The notes under the pieces: generated by a model
What the model saw: the letters and a program-made list of their open reading frames with translations, nothing else
Told to the model about the DNA's origin: nothing
Databases searched by the model: none
Origin: a bacterium
GTDB lineage: Bacteria; Planctomycetota; Planctomycetia; Pirellulales; Pirellulaceae
Assembly: GCA_024743355.1 (NCBI GenBank)
Contig: JANSWS010000033.1
Span: 1 to 33,659, forward strand
Direction of reading: 5' to 3'
Length of the DNA: 33,659 nucleotides
Translations under genes and position numbers: made by a program
Part shown: piece after piece, positions 1-9,390 of the stretch
Layout: the number at the start of each line of letters is the position of its first letter
Numbering within the stretch: position 1 is the first letter of the stretch

Positions 1-181
1 GCCAGCTGGGCCACCGGTCTGCCAAAATTTTCGCCTGCTAATCGGTCAAAATCGAAATCAGCGGTCGCTTGATTGAGGGCTAGGGCCTCAAGGTGAAATT
101 TGATTCTGACCGCGAACCCTGCCAGAATGACTACTTACTTTGAGATGCCTAACTTGAGACGGAGCAGGTGCTAACTTGGCA

Positions 182-208
182 GCCTCCGCGATAAGAATCA
201 GCGGAGGC
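182..208. repeat. Inverted repeat upstream of the kinase gene
   Basis: Perfect 8-bp arms GCCTCCGC (182-189) and GCGGAGGC (201-208) enclose an 11-nt loop, about 55 nt before the kinase start. No run of T follows on the + strand, so it is not a clear intrinsic terminator. It could end an upstream gene lying outside the window, or act as a leader structure or protein site for the kinase gene. Confidence 0.5.
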
Positions 209-263
209 GGATGTAAGTAAAGGCGGGATCTTGGGCAAGATCCACTACTTCCCAAGGGGATTC

Positions 264-3200
264 ATGGCTGATTACGAAGCATTCTTGGTCGAATACTTCC
301 AAAAGATCGAAGCGGGCTTGCCCGTTGATCCCAGGGAGATCGTCCAGGCGAATCCCGAGTATGCGGATCGACTGCAACGGTTCTTCCGAAATGCCCATCA
401 GTTTGAACACCTGATCGACCAATTGCGGAATGAAACGCCAGACTCCGAACCGCGTACCTGCGACAAACTTCTCTCCAGCGGGCCCCAACTGGGAAGCCTA
501 ACACATGCAAATCCCGAGGAATATCACTTAACCTCCATCTCGCCATTCCTAGGCAAAACCTATGGCGATTATCGCATCATTCGCGGAATCGCATGTGGTG
601 GTATGGGCGTGGTTTATGAGGCCGAACAGCTCAGCTTGGGTCGCAGAGTCGCCTTGAAGATTCTTGCACCAGGAGTAGCTACGGATCCACTTCGGCTGGC
701 TCGGTTCAAGACTGAGGCGCAGGCCGCCGCACGACTTAACCATGAACATATCGTGCCGGTGTATTCGGTCGGAGAAGTCGACGGCGCCCACTACTTCGCC
801 ATGAAACTGATCGAAGGCACCACGCTGTCCAAACTGCTGAAGAATAATAATGGCAGATTCTCCCACGCGAATTTAGGAGCGTCGATCGAAGGCAATCCCC
901 CCAGTGCTGCCCACTCGGGTTTCGCCTGGAGCACTCTCGGCAGTCGTTCGAGCGTCGAACAGCAAAACTTTCAGGCGGCCGCCCACGTAACTTTAACCAT
1001 CGCTTGCGCGCTCGAACATGCGCACCAGAAAGGAATCATTCATCGCGACATTAAGCCATCCAATATCTTGATTGATGAATCAGGCAAAATATGGTTGGCA
1101 GACTTTGGACTGGCCCATCTGGAACAAGATGAACCTTTGACTACGACCGGTGACGTACTGGGAACGGTCCAATACATGAGTCCTGAACAGGCTACTGGCA
1201 GTCGCGAGATTGATAGCCGCACCGATATCTATTCGCTGGGAGTTATCCTCTACCAAATGTTGACTGGCGAACTGCCGTTCCGCGGCAATCAACGCATGTT
1301 CCTGCATCAAGTCATGAACACGGAACCGGTCGCTCCGCGAACACTGGACATCGCCATCCCCAAGGACTTGGAGACAATTTGTCTGCGATGCCTGGAGAAA
1401 CTACCCGAACGAAGGTTCAGCTCTGCCCGAGAACTGGCCGATGAACTCCATCGGTATTTGAGACAAGAGCCGATTCACTCGCGGCCCGTTTCCGCTGTAG
1501 GAAGAACAATTCGTTGGGTTTATCGACACCCACAAACCTCCGCCGCCATTGCTGCGATCGGGTTGTTGATCATTTGCCTCGGAGTTGGCATACCTGTCAC
1601 TGCCTGGCAGTTGGACAAGCTAAAGCAAGCGGAGTTGGTAGCCCAGAAGCAACGGGAACTGGTCCACGCGAACGCGTCCCGAGCAGCCACCCAGGAATAT
1701 TACGCTACACTCAGCCGCCTGCGTGAATTAAGGGCCGTGCGTGAACCGGGCTGGACTTGGAAAACCATTGCAGGTGTAAAGTCAGCAGCCTCTCTGCCGG
1801 CCGATGGCAGAGATCCTGCCGCTCTGCGAAGTTTGGTCGCAAATGCACTGACAAGTACTGACATACGTCTAGCTCAAAAATTCGCGTCTGGAATTACTCC
1901 CGGTGCTACAGCCTTGAGTCCAGATGGCAGATATCTCGCCATCGGCGAGATTCGCGCGACAGCGGAAAATAGTGCCGCAAAAATATTCATCTTTGAGATC
2001 AAGCCAGACTCCGGCCAATTTAAGGCGAGGCCCTATCGCGAATCGCGTATTGATGTGGCTGGTTCCGTGGATGAAATCGAGGGTATCCGCAGTCTTTGTT
2101 TCTCTCCGAACAATCAACTGCTGGCTATCGGGACACGTTTCGGCAGCCTCCTAGAATGGAACTTTCATCACCAAGCATTGCCGCGAATCATACGGCCGGC
2201 CGACAGCGACGAGTCGCAGCAAATCACCCAGCTGCTATATGCACCAACAGGCAGACAACTGATTGCAGTGCAGCCCAAGCTTAGCAAAGGCTTCCTCTGC
2301 GACACGGCTGATGGCCGGCAGCTGATTGACTTCGACACACCCTTTGCTTGCGTTTGCTTGCCGGAAAATCGCAAGCTGCTGATCCCTCAGATTGGAGACC
2401 GATGTGGCGAGATCACCAACTTTGAGGAGCCCCAAATTAACTGGTTAACTCCCGGAATAGGCACATCCTTGGCGCGAGGAACACGACTGGGAGAGACTCT
2501 GATCTCCAGCTCAGCCTCGCATCCAGTCGTTCAAGATTCCACGTTTGGCGTCCGGACCCTATCGCTCCCAATGAATGGGGATGACACCCTGGGACGTCAT
2601 CGACAGTTCTTTGTCGACAAAGCTACGAGCACACTTCTTGCAGTCAGTAATCGTCGTCATATGTATTGCTGGGATGCTTTATCGGGCAACATGAACTTTG
2701 TCCTGCGCACCGACGAATCCGAACCGCCCCTGCTGCATTTCTGCCCTGAAAAGCAACTATTGTCTATTTCCATGGATGATCAATCCGCCCTGTTTGATGT
2801 TCGCCAACCCACCATTTATCCATCCCAGGAGTCGCTCGCGGAACAGATCGCGACGCAAGATCTCAATCACAGCAATATCATTCGCACCTTTGCCCCGGGC
2901 CCCTGGATCATGGATGACTTTTGCCTGAGCCACGACAGAACGAAACTAGCCATTCGTGAAAGAATCAGCATCCAACCGCACAGCCTGCGAATTCGAAAAT
3001 TTGAGCTTGGCCAATTGGTCGAGTCAGGAAGATGGCTGCTACACAATACCGCGGCTACTACAGCCACCGGACTAAGAAGTATCGGTAATGGGATGGAGTT
3101 CTCAATCGACAATAGTGTGATTGTCGCCAGCGATGAAGTCGGCTTCCAAATGACATGCGACGAGACCGGATTTGGAATTCCCGCGGGGCTGGTTCGACCG

Positions 3201-4250
3201 CTGGCCACTGCAGAACCCCAACGCATAGATGACGAAACCATCGAATACACGTGGCCAGAAAACTGGGATCAAGAAAATTCGGATCCCTATTTTCGCGCTG
3301 GTTTGATGTTTCGTTGCGATTCGGGGCGGATCAACAACACGTCAAGTTTGGTGACGTCGATCGCTTTCGGAGATCAGCAGGCGTATACCAATAACTGGTT
3401 CTTGCAAAGCTTCGCCGACGTAGTTGAAGAGGGCTGGACATTTTTGCTGCTAGAGACGATTCCATCGGCGGAGGGGCCAGTCAAAATCACCGTCCAAGCG
3501 ACGGCGGAAGACTGGCAGCGCTTGGAGATAGGAAACGCCATGTTGATGTCGGTGCGCGGCAAAGGGCAACCTTTCTATACGGTAGGTCCCATGGCCATAC
3601 AAGGAGACGGCAGCCTGCTCAGCCTGGACAGTGGAGACCGCATTGCCAAGTGGAATGGCTCCACAAGCAACTCACCGGATTTTCAGTGGAGTGACGAATG
3701 GAACCCGTTCAACTCATTTCGAGATGTGGCGGCCGCGGATACATCCGCGATCATCGGAATGCGGTGGGGCCAGGTTTATCATCTGTCATCCGAGAATGAA
3801 ATTACACAGCTCGACAATGGGCCAAGGGGAATTGACGTTGCACCTGTCCGCAACGAGATCGTATCCGTAGCCATCGATCGTGAGGGCAAGCTGGGCTTTG
3901 CCGGCAATCGCGGAGGAGAGGTGGCCATGTTCGATTTAACGCGGAAAGATGATGCGTTCCGCTTCAAACTAGACGCCCACAAACGCAGCATCACCGATAT
4001 CGCCGCCTGTTCCAAAGGTCGCTTGCTGGTGACCGCCAGTGAAAACAGCGATTTGAAGTTTTGGAGTTGCCGTCCAGATTCCGCAGAATTCCTCTTTCAA
4101 CTGGAACAGTTGGTCAATCCCGTGCAAAAAATGTATTTTTCAGCAGATGCATCCCAGCTGTTTTTGTTGTGCCGCAATGAGCGAGGCCTGCGTGTGCTCG
4201 ACTTGCACAATTTGCAATCCGTATTCAAGTCCTTGAGCATTCATTGGTAA
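264..4250 (+). CDS. Membrane-anchored Ser/Thr protein kinase with a WD40/beta-propeller-like C-terminal region
   Basis: Predicted Hanks-type Ser/Thr kinase, about 1328 residues. I start it at ATG 264 because AAGGGGA lies just upstream at 254-260; a TTG at 231 would add 11 residues with no better site. The kinase domain spans about residues 100-400: a glycine-rich loop (GIACGGMG), VALK with the catalytic Lys near 132, HRDIKPSN near 260 and DFG near 280. A roughly 40-residue low-complexity insert (about 195-235) lies between the N and C lobes. One transmembrane helix follows at about 425-448, then about 880 residues with scattered WD40-like strands (LSPDGRYLAIG, FSPNNQLLAIG, TASENSDLKFW). The kinase is probably cytoplasmic and the propeller on the other side of the membrane. 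Kinases of this design are abundant in planctomycetes; the target is unknown. The gene converges on the metal-efflux unit with a 20-bp gap. Confidence 0.93.
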   Translation: MADYEAFLVEYFQKIEAGLPVDPREIVQANPEYADRLQRFFRNAHQFEHLIDQLRNETPDSEPRTCDKLLSSGPQLGSLTHANPEEYHLTSISPFLGKTYGDYRIIRGIACGGMGVVYEAEQLSLGRRVALKILAPGVATDPLRLARFKTEAQAAARLNHEHIVPVYSVGEVDGAHYFAMKLIEGTTLSKLLKNNNGRFSHANLGASIEGNPPSAAHSGFAWSTLGSRSSVEQQNFQAAAHVTLTIACALEHAHQKGIIHRDIKPSNILIDESGKIWLADFGLAHLEQDEPLTTTGDVLGTVQYMSPEQATGSREIDSRTDIYSLGVILYQMLTGELPFRGNQRMFLHQVMNTEPVAPRTLDIAIPKDLETICLRCLEKLPERRFSSARELADELHRYLRQEPIHSRPVSAVGRTIRWVYRHPQTSAAIAAIGLLIICLGVGIPVTAWQLDKLKQAELVAQKQRELVHANASRAATQEYYATLSRLRELRAVREPGWTWKTIAGVKSAASLPADGRDPAALRSLVANALTSTDIRLAQKFASGITPGATALSPDGRYLAIGEIRATAENSAAKIFIFEIKPDSGQFKARPYRESRIDVAGSVDEIEGIRSLCFSPNNQLLAIGTRFGSLLEWNFHHQALPRIIRPADSDESQQITQLLYAPTGRQLIAVQPKLSKGFLCDTADGRQLIDFDTPFACVCLPENRKLLIPQIGDRCGEITNFEEPQINWLTPGIGTSLARGTRLGETLISSSASHPVVQDSTFGVRTLSLPMNGDDTLGRHRQFFVDKATSTLLAVSNRRHMYCWDALSGNMNFVLRTDESEPPLLHFCPEKQLLSISMDDQSALFDVRQPTIYPSQESLAEQIATQDLNHSNIIRTFAPGPWIMDDFCLSHDRTKLAIRERISIQPHSLRIRKFELGQLVESGRWLLHNTAATTATGLRSIGNGMEFSIDNSVIVASDEVGFQMTCDETGFGIPAGLVRPLATAEPQRIDDETIEYTWPENWDQENSDPYFRAGLMFRCDSGRINNTSSLVTSIAFGDQQAYTNNWFLQSFADVVEEGWTFLLLETIPSAEGPVKITVQATAEDWQRLEIGNAMLMSVRGKGQPFYTVGPMAIQGDGSLLSLDSGDRIAKWNGSTSNSPDFQWSDEWNPFNSFRDVAAADTSAIIGMRWGQVYHLSSENEITQLDNGPRGIDVAPVRNEIVSVAIDREGKLGFAGNRGGEVAMFDLTRKDDAFRFKLDAHKRSITDIAACSKGRLLVTASENSDLKFWSCRPDSAEFLFQLEQLVNPVQKMYFSADASQLFLLCRNERGLRVLDLHNLQSVFKSLSIHW

Positions 4251-4270
4251 TGAGTTGGAAGTGGACTGCT

Positions 4271-5713
4271 TTAACGTATTAAAGGAGGATCAATTCCCTG
4301 GTCGGCTAGTTTGGAAAGATAGAATTCAGGCTTTGCTGATATCCGTTTGGCGCAACCGGGACAGCAGATGTAAATTGCTTTCCCTTGTGCATGCACCTTG
4401 AACGGGCCGCCCATGGCATTCAGGGGTTCGTCCATCACGGGACACTTTTGCTGTGCTTCCACAAACCGGGCATCGGCATCAACGACTTTGAAGATTCCCG
4501 GCCTCACTTGCTCACTTCCGGCCGGAACGGTGCTTTCCTGGACCAGGTCTGCGACGCTCGGTGCTTGAATTCCCTGTTGGGCCAGGATCTCAAGATATTT
4601 GCCAGGCTCGTCGGCAATCTTCTTCGCGCAACCGGGACAGCAAATATAGATCGCTTTGCCATCCGCATGCACGCGATAAGGTCCCCCCATCGAATCCAAT
4701 GGCTCGTCCATCACGGGGCAAGTCTTTTGGGCAGCGATAAAGGGTTTCTCTGCCGGCGTCACCTTGAATACACCGGGGCGCACTAGATCACCCGCAGTTG
4801 GGACACTTTGTGGATTTGCCGACGCCGATCCCTGACTGGCAACGTCCGCTTTATTCGCATCCCCGTGGACCATCGAAACGTACTTGGCGGGTTCGGCTTC
4901 GAGCTTCTTAATGCACCCTTTGCAGCATAGGAAAACGGGCTTCTCACCCACTATAGCTTTGACAGGCGTTCCCATGCTACCAAGCGGCTCATCCATGACC
5001 GGACATTTGATCTGCTGCGCAATGAGAGCTTGATCCTCAGCGGTGGCGGTGCTGACCAACACCGGCGGACGTCCCGCAGCATACTTGTGCGGATTGGCTT
5101 GGATGGCATCCACACATCCACTGCAACAGGCGAAAACAGTCTTTCCATCGACGTCCACGGCCACTGGCTGCCCCATGCTTCCCAGCGGCTTCCCGCTCAC
5201 CGGACAAATCTTCTGGCGGGCAACGGAAGCGGCCATTACTTGGTCTTGGCTGGCAGGCACGCTGGCCACTTCGGACAACGTTAGGGGGCGATTGCCAATT
5301 CCCGGTAATCCGACCAAGTGCAAATGCAGCTCCACCTGCCTCCCGGCAATACGCTCGAAATTTACGGGGGCCGTCAAAGCACCTTTACCGTCAGGCAACA
5401 GATCATAGCGATATCGTTTGGCATCGCCTTCAATACGCAGAGAGGCAGCACCGCGGCCGCCTTCAACCGCTATGGGTTCTCCACTGTGATCATAGACGTA
5501 CATTTTGATACCTGACGTGGAAACCAATGTCTCCAGCAGCAAGCCCGATTGGGATTTGAGGCTGCCACCATGGGGTCCACTGGTGGATTTGCCGGGTAGC
5601 TCGACAGCTACTGTCGGCAGAGCGGACGGCGTTGTTTGTGCGTGAAGGGCTAATGGCAAAAACGCTGTCAGCATCCACATTGACAGCATTCTTTGGATCG
5701 CTTGGATTCTCAT
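4271..5713 (-). CDS. Secreted protein with four Cys-rich metal-binding-type repeats, last gene of the efflux unit
   Basis: A 480-residue protein starting at ATG 5713, chosen because GGGAGG lies a few bases upstream and the first 25 residues form a signal peptide ending near LALHA. A longer in-frame start at 5761 would bury that signal. Residues 45-140 form a beta-rich domain beginning PHGG. Four repeats follow, each with a first Cys in a CPV(M/S) turn, PLxxMG, then CCxGC and a KY/FY end: Cys170/196/197/200, Cys237/263/264/267, Cys332/358/359/362 and Cys424/450/451/454. Repeats 3 and 4 are nearly alike, suggesting recent duplication. The repeats resemble YHS/TRASH-like metal-binding folds, though I cannot name an exact family. 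Position directly after the pump gene suggests a periplasmic metal store, carrier or sensor; this role is inferred. Confidence 0.88.
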   Translation of the reverse strand: MRIQAIQRMLSMWMLTAFLPLALHAQTTPSALPTVAVELPGKSTSGPHGGSLKSQSGLLLETLVSTSGIKMYVYDHSGEPIAVEGGRGAASLRIEGDAKRYRYDLLPDGKGALTAPVNFERIAGRQVELHLHLVGLPGIGNRPLTLSEVASVPASQDQVMAASVARQKICPVSGKPLGSMGQPVAVDVDGKTVFACCSGCVDAIQANPHKYAAGRPPVLVSTATAEDQALIAQQIKCPVMDEPLGSMGTPVKAIVGEKPVFLCCKGCIKKLEAEPAKYVSMVHGDANKADVASQGSASANPQSVPTAGDLVRPGVFKVTPAEKPFIAAQKTCPVMDEPLDSMGGPYRVHADGKAIYICCPGCAKKIADEPGKYLEILAQQGIQAPSVADLVQESTVPAGSEQVRPGIFKVVDADARFVEAQQKCPVMDEPLNAMGGPFKVHAQGKAIYICCPGCAKRISAKPEFYLSKLADQGIDPPLIR

Positions 5714-5811
5714 CCTTGTTCCTCCCGTTATCAATTCGAACAAAAAGTGTTCCGATGGCATGGGAATATTTCACCTATAGGTTATTTCGGGCTTCACCGC
5801 GAAGCCAAATT

Positions 5812-8800
5812 TCAGGCTGCGACCGTCAATTCTTCGTTCCGCTCAAGCGAAGCTTCCTCTGGGCTATCCCATAAGGGGTCGCGCAACCCGAGCCGCATTT
5901 TGGTTTCCAAGTAAGCGCAATACAAAGTGGGCACAATGAAGGACGACAACGGCTCTGCCAGCATGCCTCCGAAGACTGGTATCGCCATCGCTCGGGCAAC
6001 GTCCGCACCTCTGCCTGTGGCCAGCATGACGGGGATCAAGGCAACCAGTGTTGTCACCGTTGTCATGACACAGGGACGTATTCGTTTCAGTCCGGCCTCG
6101 TAGATCGTATCGCGAATATCGGATACTTCGCGGATTCGTTTTGCTTGCAACAGCTGGCGAATATAGGTCGCCATGACGACTCCATCGTCAACCGCCAAGC
6201 CGAATAAGGCAATGAACCCGACCCACACCGCGGTGTTTAGCTCTACGTCCATCACGCCCACGAGCACCATGCCCCCAGCGAAGGCAACGGGAATTCCTGA
6301 GAAAACCGCCAAGGAAATGGGCAGACTACGAAACTGCAAGTAGATCAACAGCAGATTGATCAGAATCACCACGGGGATAATCCACATCAGCCGACGATTC
6401 GCCTCGATTTGATTGCGAAAGCTACCTACCGATTCCAGGGAGTAGCCGGCGGGCAGACCCAGATGCTTAGGATCCGATGTGGGAAGTAGTTGGGCTTCGA
6501 GCAACTGCTTCTCAATGGCACTAACCGTTTCAAGATCGCCTTTGACGCCATTGGGCATAAACGACACGTGGGCAACCAGGCGTCCATTTTCGCTATTGAT
6601 CGCGCCGGGGCCCCAAGTAGTTTCCAGCTTCGCCAGCTCTTCCAGTGGAACGACCGCTCCGCTGTGCGTGACCACCGGAAGCCGGCTGAGCTGGTCCACC
6701 CGTTCGCGAAGCTCTCGGCTATAACGCAAACGCACCGGGTAGCGTTCGCGTCCCTCAACAGTTCTGATCAGATTCATACCGCCCAGCGCTGTTTCGATCA
6801 CCTGATTGACCATGGCCGCACTCATACCGTAGCGCGACGCGGCTTCCCGATCGACCGTGAATTCGATGTAGGGCTTTCCGAGGACAACATCCGGATTGAC
6901 AGTGCCGGCGTTTACGTAGGGCGACTGTTTCAAGGCGGCTGCCACATCCATCGCGGCGGTGGCCAAACTGTCCAGCTTGTCCCCGTAGATCCTGACGGCC
7001 ATGGGGGCTTTAATCCCCGACTGTAGCATGACCACGCGGCCTTCGATCGGTTGCAAAGCGCTGGCCGGGGTAACGCCAGGCAAAGTCGCAACACGGTTGA
7101 TTTCGTCCCATATATCCCGGGCCGTGACCCCTTCTCGCCATTCGTTCTTGGGTTTAAGCATCACGTAAGTTTCAACCATCGCCGCGGGTGCGGGGTCCAG
7201 TGCGGATTCCACGCGTCCAATCTTTCCCAGTACATCTTTGACTTCATGAATCTGGCTGATCAGCACATCTTGTGTCTGCAACACTTGCATTGCCTGAGAA
7301 AAGCTGGCGGCAGGGTACAGCGTTGGCATGTAGAACCAACTGCCCTCATCCAAAGCGATCCAATCGTCACTTTGCAGTCCAGTGAAGGTGTGTTTGATAT
7401 CTACGTAGCCGGGAAACTCATTCAGATCGGCTCCCAACAAGCCCGCCACTTTTTCCACTGGCCGCAAAACCGCGGGCAGCCCGATCCATGCCCCCAAACC
7501 CAACACGAATAGCAGGGCGGGGAACGATAGGGCCAAAGCCTTATGCTTGAGTGCTTGTCTCAAGCGAGCCGCGTACAGCCAATGCACGATTCGACTAGAT
7601 GGAATCGCTTCAATGGGTCGAATCCGCTCACGCAATAACAACCAGCCAATTCCGAATCCAAGCACGCCAGCCAAGACAGTAATCTGATATTGTTCCATGT
7701 GGAAATCCGTGGCCAGACGCGAGCCCCAAAGATAATGACTCGCGGCTGCAAGCAAACCGCCCAACCCGGTCGCCCCGAGTAGCGCCACGGGCAGGCGAAA
7801 GCTGACGCTCCGCAGGAACAGGCGGCACATGGCGGGAACAATGGTCACGGCCGTGAGCATGGCTGCGGCAATGGCGAAAGTCTTGGTGTATGCCAGGGGA
7901 GAAAAAAGTTTGTAGTCGCGCCCCGTCAGGAAGAACACCGGCAAAAAACTGACAATCGTAGTTGCGACCGCCGTCACAACAGCCGGCGCAACTTCGATGG
8001 CTGCTTCGTATACCACGGTTACTCGGGAACTCTCGCTACCGACCGCAGCCTTCGAAGCTGCTTGCTTTCCCTTTTCCTCCCACTCCGCCAGATGTTGGTA
8101 GATGTTCTCGGTAACAATAATCGCCATGTCCACCATCGTTCCAATCGCGATGGCAATACCGGCCAAAGACATGATGTTGGACTCCACGTTGGTGACTCGC
8201 ATCGCGATGAAGGCCATCAAGACAGCCACCGGCAAACAGATCGCCACAATGAAGCTACTGCGGACGTGCATCAGGAACAGCAGAATAATGACGCCCGTGA
8301 TCAGGATCTCGTCCCGCAGCGCGTGGGTCAGTGTTTCCATGGTTTCGTCAATCAAGCCGGTGCGGTCATACACGCCGTGGATCCTCACGCCCTTCAGTGC
8401 CGGTTCGATCTGGGCAATTTTTTGCTTGACCCTTTCAATTACTACACGGGGATTCTCGCCGTAGCGCATGACGACGACGCCACCCACCGCCTCGGAACCG
8501 TTGTAGTCCAGAGCACCACGACGAAAGTCGGGTCCCAGCTGAACGCTGGCGACATCACTGACACGCACGGGAACACCGTCGCGCTGCAGAATAACGGTCT
8601 GCTCGATATCCCGAATCGCCTTGCGTTGATCGCCATCGCTGCCCAAGAAGCCTTTGCCTCGGACGATATACTCCATGCCGGTGGATTCTACGGTCTTGGC
8701 TCCCACATCCAGGTTGGAGCCACGGATGGCAGCGGCCAGCGCATCGAGTGGAATATCGTGGAAGCGGAGTCTGTCTGGATCGACTTCAATTTGATATTGC

Positions 8801-9378
8801 CGCACATATCCGCCGATCGACGCAACTTCACTCACGCCGTCGACAGCCTGCAATTCATATTTGATGACGAAATCTTGCAGACTTCTCAGTTCCGCAAGGC
8901 TCATCGATACCGACGCGTCGGCACCTTGAGCCAGCTGCGGTGGAATGAGCGTGTAATAGTAGATTTGTCCCAGTCCAGTAGCGTCGGGACCAAGCTGAGG
9001 AACTACCCCATCAGGTAACTGCGAGGCCGCGGTACCAAGTTGTTCCGAGACTCGGCTTCGAGCCCAATAGAAATCTACTTCATCTTTGAAGGTCACCTGC
9101 ACGAAGCTGTAGCCGAACATGCTCTTGCCGCGAACGGATTCCGCCCCCGGCACCGCCAACAGCGAGACGCTGAGCGGGTAGGTCACCTGATCTTCGATAT
9201 CCTTGGGCGATCTTCCCGGCCAGGGAGTGAGCACAATAACTTGATTTTCACCCACGTTGGGAATTGCATCGATGGGTACGGAGCGATAGGCGAACCAACC
9301 CGCACTACAAGTACCCACGGCCAGCAACAAGACCAACCAAGGCTCTTTGACACAGAAGCGAATGATGAGATTCAACAT
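5812..9378 (-). CDS. cusA: CusA/CzcA-family heavy-metal efflux RND permease
   Basis: Inner-membrane RND pump of the heavy-metal (HME) subfamily, 1188 residues, somewhat longer than E. coli CusA (about 1047). ATG 9378 is preceded by AGGAG, which overlaps the stop codon of the upstream adaptor gene. The N-terminal helix, the PIDAIPNVGENQV segment and AIAIGTMVDMAI with the proton-relay Asp (D417) fit the family. By alignment from memory, the three Met residues that bind Cu(I)/Ag(I) in E. coli CusA (M573, M623, M672) correspond to M684 (FYMP), M734 (MVET) and M784 (MLQSGIK), which points to Cu/Ag rather than Zn/Co/Cd. An insert at about 524-608 adds two hydrophobic helices between the first and second halves. 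It would work with the adaptor encoded 12 bp upstream and the outer-membrane factor at 12930. Confidence 0.95.
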   Translation of the reverse strand: MLNLIIRFCVKEPWLVLLLAVGTCSAGWFAYRSVPIDAIPNVGENQVIVLTPWPGRSPKDIEDQVTYPLSVSLLAVPGAESVRGKSMFGYSFVQVTFKDEVDFYWARSRVSEQLGTAASQLPDGVVPQLGPDATGLGQIYYYTLIPPQLAQGADASVSMSLAELRSLQDFVIKYELQAVDGVSEVASIGGYVRQYQIEVDPDRLRFHDIPLDALAAAIRGSNLDVGAKTVESTGMEYIVRGKGFLGSDGDQRKAIRDIEQTVILQRDGVPVRVSDVASVQLGPDFRRGALDYNGSEAVGGVVVMRYGENPRVVIERVKQKIAQIEPALKGVRIHGVYDRTGLIDETMETLTHALRDEILITGVIILLFLMHVRSSFIVAICLPVAVLMAFIAMRVTNVESNIMSLAGIAIAIGTMVDMAIIVTENIYQHLAEWEEKGKQAASKAAVGSESSRVTVVYEAAIEVAPAVVTAVATTIVSFLPVFFLTGRDYKLFSPLAYTKTFAIAAAMLTAVTIVPAMCRLFLRSVSFRLPVALLGATGLGGLLAAASHYLWGSRLATDFHMEQYQITVLAGVLGFGIGWLLLRERIRPIEAIPSSRIVHWLYAARLRQALKHKALALSFPALLFVLGLGAWIGLPAVLRPVEKVAGLLGADLNEFPGYVDIKHTFTGLQSDDWIALDEGSWFYMPTLYPAASFSQAMQVLQTQDVLISQIHEVKDVLGKIGRVESALDPAPAAMVETYVMLKPKNEWREGVTARDIWDEINRVATLPGVTPASALQPIEGRVVMLQSGIKAPMAVRIYGDKLDSLATAAMDVAAALKQSPYVNAGTVNPDVVLGKPYIEFTVDREAASRYGMSAAMVNQVIETALGGMNLIRTVEGRERYPVRLRYSRELRERVDQLSRLPVVTHSGAVVPLEELAKLETTWGPGAINSENGRLVAHVSFMPNGVKGDLETVSAIEKQLLEAQLLPTSDPKHLGLPAGYSLESVGSFRNQIEANRRLMWIIPVVILINLLLIYLQFRSLPISLAVFSGIPVAFAGGMVLVGVMDVELNTAVWVGFIALFGLAVDDGVVMATYIRQLLQAKRIREVSDIRDTIYEAGLKRIRPCVMTTVTTLVALIPVMLATGRGADVARAMAIPVFGGMLAEPLSSFIVPTLYCAYLETKMRLGLRDPLWDSPEEASLERNEELTVAA

Positions 9379-9390
9379 GGCCTGCTGCTC

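Noticed and set aside
1-41. Possible C-terminal end of a gene entering from the left (frame ending TAA at 39-41)
   Set aside because: Only 12 codons are visible, which is too few to support a gene.
8062-9018. A 318-codon open frame on the + strand inside cusA
   Set aside because: It is antisense to a well-supported pump gene; its His/Asp/Gln-rich product matches no family and has no ribosome site.
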